A stretch of 64,000 nt of DNA, taken from the NCBI GenBank assembly GCA_002255925.1, contig NKIH01000001.1, forward strand, positions 62,001 to 126,000. Reading direction: 5' to 3'. Positions 58,977-64,000 of the stretch are shown here, piece after piece. A program made the translations under genes and the position numbers. This stretch comes from Burkholderiales bacterium PBB6 (lineage in GTDB: Bacteria; Pseudomonadota; Gammaproteobacteria; Burkholderiales; Burkholderiaceae_C). The notes beneath the pieces were generated by a model. It was not told the origin of the DNA. It saw only the letters and a program-made list of their open reading frames with translations, and searched no databases. Each line of letters starts with the position of its first letter. Position 1 is the first letter of the stretch.

Positions 58977-58997
58977 GACGCCGATCAGCTCGGCGTC
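58977..58997. terminator. Convergent hairpin at the RNA methyltransferase stop
   Basis: GACGCCGA (58977-58984) pairs with TCGGCGTC (58990-58997). The minus-strand stop codon of the RNA methyltransferase gene begins in the 5-base loop. There is no T tract, so this is a weak terminator candidate. Confidence 0.4.
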
Positions 58998-60322
58998 TGC
59001 TCAGGCGCGGTGCGGCTGTCGCGGGCGGAACCTGCGACCATGTCGAAGCGGAACATGCGGCATTCGATGGCGCCGTTCCACATCGGCACGCGGCGGCTTT
59101 CCTTCAGCCGCATCAGCGTCGGCAGCTTGGCCTCGGGCGTGAGCACCCAGGCGGTCCAGCCGGCGTACTGCTTCTTCCAGTGCGCCGCCAGGCGGGCGTA
59201 GAACTCGCCCGCATCGGCGGCACCTTCGAACTTCTCGCCCGCGGTGTCGCGCTCGGCGAACCGACCGGGCCGCGCCATGCCGGCCGGGCCCTGGCCCGTG
59301 CCCTTGGGCGCAATCCGCTCACCATACGGCGGGTTCATCATGAGCACGCCGTGGTCCGCCGGGGCGGGCCGTTGCAGGGCGTCGCCAGTCTTGAACTCGA
59401 TGGCCTTCAGCACGCCGGCGCGCTCGGCGTTGCGGGTGGCGAAGTCAGTCATCCGGAACGACACGTCACCGGTCCAGATGGGCACGCGCGGCGCGTGGAT
59501 GGCGTCCTCGGCGTCTTCGCGCAGGCGGCGCAGGTCGCCCAGATGATCTCGGAAGGGCAGCAGCTTCTCGAAGGCGAAGCGGCGGTTCATGCCGGGCGCA
59601 ATGCCGCAGGCGATCTGTGCCGCCTCGATGGCGATGGTGCCAGCGCCGCAGCAGGGGTCGAGCAAGCCGCCGTCTTCCTCGCGGCCATGCCAGCCGGCCG
59701 CAGCCAGCATCGCTGCCGCCAGGGTTTCCTTCAGCGGAGCCTCGCCCTTGACCTCACGCCAGCCACGCTTGAACAGCGCCTCGCCAGACAGGTCGATCGA
59801 CAGGCTCGCGTATTCGGGCCCGAGGTGCAGCACCAGTGCCAGATCAGGGAAGCGCGTGTCGACGCTGGGGCGCTCGCCACAGGCGTTGCGCATCACGTCG
59901 CAGACGCCGTCCTTGATGCGCAGCGCCGCGAAATTCAGGCTTTGCAGCGGTGAACGCCAGGCCGACGCATCCACCCGCAGCGTGTTGCGCGGCGTGATCC
60001 AGTCGTCCCAGCGCACCCGGCAGGCCATGTCGTACAGGTCGTGCTCGTCGCGGTACTGGCCGTCGATGACCTGCCACAGCACGCGCTGGGCCAGGCGGCT
60101 GCCCAGGTTCAGGCGCATCGCCATGTTGATGTCGCCGTCCACATACACGCCGCCGCGGCCGGCCTCCAGCTGGGTGCCAGGCGGCAGCAGGCGGGCGCAT
60201 TCGTCGAGCAGGAAGGGCTCGGTGCCCACCGCGCAGGTGAGGAACAGCACGCCGGTCTCGATGTCCGACGCGGTGCGGGCGGGTGCGGCCGCGCGGCGCG
60301 GTGCGGAGTTGTCTTCAGTCAT
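58985..60322 (-). CDS. THUMP-domain SAM-dependent RNA methyltransferase (RlmL-like)
   Basis: The 445-residue enzyme has an N-terminal ferredoxin-like/THUMP region (about residues 25-170) and a Rossmann methyltransferase with LLDPCCGAGTIAIEAA (SAM site) and the catalytic MNPPYGERI. It corresponds to the N-terminal half of RlmKL, which makes m2G2445 in 23S rRNA, or to a related THUMP guanosine N2-methyltransferase. The start overlaps the rpoN stop (ATGA), giving an operon lptA-lptB-rpoN-methyltransferase. Confidence 0.9.
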   Translation of the reverse strand: MTEDNSAPRRAAAPARTASDIETGVLFLTCAVGTEPFLLDECARLLPPGTQLEAGRGGVYVDGDINMAMRLNLGSRLAQRVLWQVIDGQYRDEHDLYDMACRVRWDDWITPRNTLRVDASAWRSPLQSLNFAALRIKDGVCDVMRNACGERPSVDTRFPDLALVLHLGPEYASLSIDLSGEALFKRGWREVKGEAPLKETLAAAMLAAAGWHGREEDGGLLDPCCGAGTIAIEAAQIACGIAPGMNRRFAFEKLLPFRDHLGDLRRLREDAEDAIHAPRVPIWTGDVSFRMTDFATRNAERAGVLKAIEFKTGDALQRPAPADHGVLMMNPPYGERIAPKGTGQGPAGMARPGRFAERDTAGEKFEGAADAGEFYARLAAHWKKQYAGWTAWVLTPEAKLPTLMRLKESRRVPMWNGAIECRMFRFDMVAGSARDSRTAPEQTPS

Positions 60323-61833
60323 AGCGCCTTGCGCAGGTTGGCGGGCGCGATCTTCAGCGCTTCGCGGTATTTGGCGACGGTGCGGCGGGCCACCTGGATG
60401 CCCTGCTCTTCGAGCATGTCAGCGATCTGGCTGTCCGACAAGGGCTTGACGGTGCTTTCAGCCGCGACGAATTGCTTGATCAGGGCGCGCACCGCCGTGC
60501 TGGAGGCGTTGCCGCCCGCATCGGTGTTGAGCGACGAGCCGAAGAAGTACTTCAGCTCGAAGGTGCCGTACGGCGTGGTCATGTACTTCGCGGTCGTCAC
60601 GCGCGAAATGGTCGATTCGTGCAGGCCGAGTTCGTCAGCGATCTCGCGCAGCACCAGCGGCTTCATCGCAATTTCACCGTGGGTGAAAAACGCCTTCTGC
60701 CGCTCGACGATGGCCTGCGACACGCGCTGGATGGTCTCGAAGCGCTGCTGGATGTTGCGGATGAACCAGCGGGCCTCCTGCAGCCGGGCAGACAAGTGCC
60801 CCGCGCCGCGCTGGCCACGGATGGCCTGGGCGTAGAGGTCGCTGACCTTCAGCTTGGGCATCACGTCGGGGTTCAGAACCACCTTCCAGTTGCGGCCCGA
60901 CTTCATCACGATGACGTCCGGCACGATGACCAGACTCTCGGCATGCACAAACGGCCGGCCGGGCTTGGGCTCGCACGCCACGATCATGCCCTGCGCGGCC
61001 TTCACCGTCGGCTCGTCGCAGCAGGTCAGCGCCATCAGCTTCTTGATGTCGCGGCGGGCCAGCAGGTCGAGGTGGCCCTGGGCGATGGTGATGGCGCAGG
61101 CGCGCCCCGGGCTGGCCGCGCGCTGGCGAAGCTGCAGCACCAGGCACTCAGACAGGTTGGCCGCACCGACGCCGGTGGGCTCCATGCTCTGCAACCAGCG
61201 CAGGCCGCAGCGCAGCTGATCGAGCAGTTCCTCGCGTGCCTCATCGCCGGTGATGCCCAGCACGTCGGCCACCCGCGAGGCGATGTCTTCCAGCGTGCCG
61301 TCGAGGTAGCCGTCGTCGTCCAGCGATTCGATCAGCACATGCACCGCGGCGGCGTCTTGCGCGTTCAGGCGCATGCCCAGCAGTTGCTGGCGCAGATGAT
61401 CCTGCAGCGACGGGCCGTGGCGATTGCGCTCCTGAGGCTCGAAGTCCTCGTCGCCGCTGGCGGTGCCGCTGCCGGCGCTGGGCATCTCGCGGATGCCGTC
61501 GAAGTCGTCGCGCTCGGTGCCGTTTTCCCAATCGTCACGCTCGGTCGATCCGAACTCGGCGGCATCGAGTGTGGCCGGCTCCTCGCCGCCTTCGCCCACG
61601 CTGCTGCCGGCCGAGTCCGCTTCTTCGCGGGTGCTGGCCGAGGCGCGGTCGGGGGCGCTGAAATCAAACGGTGCGGCGTCTTCCTCGGGCTCGAGGAAGG
61701 GGTTCTGTTCGAGCATCTGCTCGACTTCCTGGTGCAACTCCAGGGTAGACAGCTGCAACAGCCGGATCGATTGCTGCAACTGGGGCGTCAGCGCCAGATG
61801 CTGGGACAGGCGAACCTGCAGAGTCGGTTTCAT
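60319..61833 (-). CDS. rpoN: RNA polymerase sigma-54 factor RpoN
   Basis: This is sigma-54, which needs AAA+ activators. The 504 residues start with the Gln/Leu-rich region I (LALTPQLQQSIRLLQLSTLE), then an acidic region II, the core-binding domain, the HTH (GLHESTISRVTTAKYMTTP) and the C-terminal RpoN box ARRTVAKYREAL. All elements are intact. It lies 6 bases after lptB, as in most proteobacteria. Confidence 0.96.
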   Translation of the reverse strand: MKPTLQVRLSQHLALTPQLQQSIRLLQLSTLELHQEVEQMLEQNPFLEPEEDAAPFDFSAPDRASASTREEADSAGSSVGEGGEEPATLDAAEFGSTERDDWENGTERDDFDGIREMPSAGSGTASGDEDFEPQERNRHGPSLQDHLRQQLLGMRLNAQDAAAVHVLIESLDDDGYLDGTLEDIASRVADVLGITGDEAREELLDQLRCGLRWLQSMEPTGVGAANLSECLVLQLRQRAASPGRACAITIAQGHLDLLARRDIKKLMALTCCDEPTVKAAQGMIVACEPKPGRPFVHAESLVIVPDVIVMKSGRNWKVVLNPDVMPKLKVSDLYAQAIRGQRGAGHLSARLQEARWFIRNIQQRFETIQRVSQAIVERQKAFFTHGEIAMKPLVLREIADELGLHESTISRVTTAKYMTTPYGTFELKYFFGSSLNTDAGGNASSTAVRALIKQFVAAESTVKPLSDSQIADMLEEQGIQVARRTVAKYREALKIAPANLRKAL

Positions 61834-61839
61834 GCCGCC

Positions 61840-62610
61840 TTACATCTTGAAGTGCTCACCGAGGTAGACCCGGCGCACGTCCGGGTTCTCGATGATGTGT
61901 TCAGGCGTCCCTTCGGCCAGCACAGCGCCTTCACTGATGATGTAGGCCCGGTCGCAGATACCGAGGGTTTCGCGCACGTTGTGGTCGGTGATCAGCACAC
62001 CGATGCCACGCGCTTTCAGGAAACTGATGATGCGCTGGATCTCGATCACGGCGATCGGATCAACGCCGGCAAACGGCTCGTCCAGCAGGATGAAGCGCGG
62101 CTGGGTGGCCAGCGCACGGGCAATCTCGACTCGCCGACGCTCACCGCCCGACAACGCTGGCGCGGGGGAATCGCGCAGGCCGGTCAGACTGAGGTCGTTC
62201 AGCAGGCCGTCGAGCTGGCGCTGGATCTCGTCAGCCTTGAGCGGCTTGCCCTGCGGGTCGTACTGCAACTCCAGCACGGCGCGGATGTTCTCTTCGACCG
62301 TGAGCTTGCGGAAGATCGAGGCTTCCTGCGGCAGGTACGACAAACCCAGGCGCGAGCGCTGGTGGATCGGCTTGCGCTCGATCTGCTGGCCGTCGATGCG
62401 GATCTCGCCGGCATCACAGCGCACCAGGCCCACCACCATGTAGAAGGTCGTGGTCTTGCCGGCGCCGTTCGGGCCCAGCAGGCCCACCACTTCACCGGCG
62501 CCCACCGACAGGTGCACATTGCGCACCACGGTGCGTGCCCCGTAGGCCTTGCGCAGGCCGGTGGCCTCCAGCCGGCTCTCGGCCGACCCCGCAACCGCCG
62601 CGGTGCTCAA
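61840..62610 (-). CDS. lptB: LPS export ABC ATPase LptB
   Basis: LptB powers extraction of lipopolysaccharide by LptFG. The 256 residues contain Walker A LGPNGAGKTTTFYMVVGL, the Q-loop SYLPQEASIFRKL, the signature ALSGGERRRVEIARALA and Walker B FILLDEPFAGVDPIAV, all specific to LptB/LivG-like ATPases. Its start overlaps the lptA stop (ATGA). Confidence 0.96.
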   Translation of the reverse strand: MSTAAVAGSAESRLEATGLRKAYGARTVVRNVHLSVGAGEVVGLLGPNGAGKTTTFYMVVGLVRCDAGEIRIDGQQIERKPIHQRSRLGLSYLPQEASIFRKLTVEENIRAVLELQYDPQGKPLKADEIQRQLDGLLNDLSLTGLRDSPAPALSGGERRRVEIARALATQPRFILLDEPFAGVDPIAVIEIQRIISFLKARGIGVLITDHNVRETLGICDRAYIISEGAVLAEGTPEHIIENPDVRRVYLGEHFKM

Positions 62611-63212
62611 CGAGCGTCTCCGCCGCTGCTGCGGTTGGTGGCCGGTGCCGGCGCGGGTTCAGGCTCGGCCGCCCGCGGCGTGAACACCAGGCGGGCCTTG
62701 CCCGTGGTGCCCGGGCCGGTGGCGGCGCCGCCTTCGAAGACGATGGTGTCGGCGCGCTGGTCGTAGGTGATGGTGTCGGCGCTGGCTTCGTCAGACACCT
62801 TGCCCGCGCGCAGCACGCGCAGCTTGGCACTGCCAACGAAGCGCACGCGCTCGTTGCCGCCGTCGTAGTCGATGCGGTCAGCCTCGGCTTCCACCACTTC
62901 GTCCGGCCGGTCACGGCGCTGGCGGAAGCTGGCGGCCTCGCCGGCCTGGCCCACGGCACGGGCGACGAAGCGGCCCGGGGCCTCTTCACGCACCTCGATG
63001 CGGTCGGCCTTGATCAGCAAGCTGCCCTGGGTGACCGAGACATTGCCCTTGATGAGCGTGGTCTTGGTCTTCAGGTCGACGGAGGCCGCCTGCTTGCCGT
63101 CGCTTTCAACCACCATCGGCTTGTTGCGATCAGCCTTCTCCGCCCATGCCGCAGCCGTTGCGAGCAACGCAGCGCTGGCCAGCAGGGCACGAAACAGAGG
63201 GTGTGATGTCAT
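62607..63212 (-). CDS. lptA: LPS transport periplasmic protein LptA
   Basis: LptA forms the periplasmic bridge that carries LPS to the outer membrane. ATG 63212 gives 201 residues with a signal peptide (HPLFRALLASAALLATAAA, cleaved at AWAEK). The jelly-roll repeats are visible as KTTLIKGNVSVTQGSLLIKADRIEV and EADRIDYDGGNERVRFVGSA. The C-terminal tail is Pro/Ala-rich. It is coupled to lptB. The lptC gene is not adjacent within the window. Confidence 0.92.
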   Translation of the reverse strand: MTSHPLFRALLASAALLATAAAWAEKADRNKPMVVESDGKQAASVDLKTKTTLIKGNVSVTQGSLLIKADRIEVREEAPGRFVARAVGQAGEAASFRQRRDRPDEVVEAEADRIDYDGGNERVRFVGSAKLRVLRAGKVSDEASADTITYDQRADTIVFEGGAATGPGTTGKARLVFTPRAAEPEPAPAPATNRSSGGDAR

Positions 63213-63408
63213 TGGCGGGGCATGAAACTTGCAGACGATTCTACGCGCCTGAGCCCCGCCCTCGTGCACCAAGGTGGCAAATGGGGGGCACAAACAACGG
63301 GCAGCGTGTCACGCACTGACGCCCTGCGTGCAGCTTGCAGCGTGCCGCGGGCTGCCAACATCAAGCCAAGCGCCGCTGGCCGTCAGCCACCGGCGTCGCC
63401 CCGTCGGT

Positions 63409-64000
63409 TCAGCCGCGCGCCTTGCGGGCCTGCGCCACCAGGTAGTCGGTCACGGCCAGCGCCGCGGCATGGCTGCCCGTCAGCGCAGCCGAGGTCAGGA
63501 ACTTGCCCTGCACGCCGATGGCCGGCACGCCGTCCAGGCGCCAGGCTTCGGTCAGCTGCTTGGCCTGGCGGGCCTTGCCGATCACGCTGAACGACTTCAT
63601 GGTCTCGACCAGCTTGGCGCCGTCGACGCCGTTGGCCGCGGCAAACGCCAGCACATCGGCTTCGGTGTTCAGGCGCTTGCGTTCCACGTGGATGGCGTTG
63701 AACACCTTGCGGTGCAGGCTGTCGAGCAGGCCCAGCGCCTCCAGGGCGTAGAACAGCTTCTGGTGAAACTCATGGCTAGGCGTGAAGCCCACCGGCACGC
63801 GGCGCACCTGCACATCGGCGGGCTGCTTGCGGGCCCAGACGTCGAACTCGGGCTCCAGCGCATTGCAATGCGGGCAGCCGTACCAGAAGAACTCGGCCAC
63901 ATCGATCTTGCCGCTGGCCGCCACCGGCACCGGCTGGGCCAGGCGGGTGTACTGCGCCCCTTCCACCGGGGCGCCCTGTGCGCGGGCCGCTTGAGGCAGG
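63409..64000 (-). CDS. dsbA: Thiol:disulfide interchange protein DsbA (5'-truncated by window edge)
   Basis: This periplasmic disulfide oxidase is visible from the end of its signal peptide (LPQAARAQGAPVEG) to its stop; the true start lies right of the window. The active site is FFWYGCPHCNALEP, the CPHC of DsbA, and the cis-Pro is in DGVPAIGVQG. The helical insertion (LYALEALGLLDSLHRKVF) matches DsbA rather than DsbC. There are 196 bases to lptA with no clear terminator. Confidence 0.93.
   Translation of the reverse strand, partial: LPQAARAQGAPVEGAQYTRLAQPVPVAASGKIDVAEFFWYGCPHCNALEPEFDVWARKQPADVQVRRVPVGFTPSHEFHQKLFYALEALGLLDSLHRKVFNAIHVERKRLNTEADVLAFAAANGVDGAKLVETMKSFSVIGKARQAKQLTEAWRLDGVPAIGVQGKFLTSAALTGSHAAALAVTDYLVAQARKARG

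Noticed and set aside
1-64000. Search for tRNA, rRNA, insertion sequences, prophage or integron signals.
   Set aside because: No T-loop-like tRNA ends, transposase or integrase motifs, long terminal repeats or att-like duplications were noticed while reading; gene content is uniformly chromosomal.

Overview
This 64 kb window is dense, very high-GC bacterial chromosome with short intergenic gaps, many 4-bp ATGA/GTGA start-stop overlaps and strong G/C third-position bias. Gene content and linkage (lptA-lptB-rpoN, nudJ-mnmA, split pntAA/pntAB/pntB, sbp-cysTWA-cysB, a Bug-type solute receptor, DUF3422, DUF3142) point to a betaproteobacterium of the order Burkholderiales, probably near the Leptothrix/Ideonella/Rubrivivax group. 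The genus cannot be fixed from sequence reading alone. I see no tRNA, rRNA, CRISPR array, insertion sequence or prophage. There is no gene-free stretch above 300 bases; the largest gaps, about 180-240 bases, are at 9807-10037, 18425-18605, 26011-26245 and 35662-35900.

Left part (1-18.4 kb). After the 3' part of ubiA come proC and gdhA (divergent). Then a seven-gene minus-strand cluster runs from 9806 down to 3240: a very small CPBP-type intramembrane protease; an exported cytochrome-like/choice-of-anchor-D protein with a Gly-rich-Cys/TM/basic C-terminal sorting tail; a TlpA-like thioredoxin; a DUF4266 lipoprotein; a DUF3570 probable outer-membrane barrel; ApbE flavin transferase; and DsbD. 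I regard it as the best candidate for an incompletely described extracytoplasmic redox system. A Bug receptor follows, then an RND efflux operon (adaptor, pump, DUF2892 protein, CsoR/RcnR-family regulator). Its promoter carries a perfect CsoR-type palindrome, and its regulator has an atypical cysteine arrangement. An OmpR/EnvZ-like pair lies divergent from a Spy/CpxP-like chaperone gene.

Middle part (18.6-36 kb). DUF3422, TauE/SafE, SLAC1 and thioredoxin-like genes are followed by a cupredoxin gene translationally coupled to a GGDEF-EAL protein. The sulfate locus comes next: small ORF, RBBP9-like hydrolase, sbp1, cysT, cysW, cysA, sbp2, a FAD/NAD(P) protein, a nitroreductase and the regulator cysB. 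Three of its promoters share a GCATAAGC box exactly 48 bases upstream of a TAG(N)2T-type -10 element, which I read as the CysB promoter architecture. A palindromic version of the box lies upstream of the FAD/NAD(P) gene.

Right part (36-64 kb). This part holds a DUF3142 pair, a membrane-lipid/glycosyl locus (psd, class III aminotransferase, Mpo1-like protein, GT4 glycosyltransferase, lplT), small uncharacterised proteins, a Cache-type sensor kinase divergent from a DsbG-like Tat/lipoprotein, nudJ-mnmA, the pntAA-pntAB-pntB transhydrogenase, fadD, rsmE, a YidB-like gene, the lptA-lptB-rpoN-RNA methyltransferase operon and the 3' part of dsbA.
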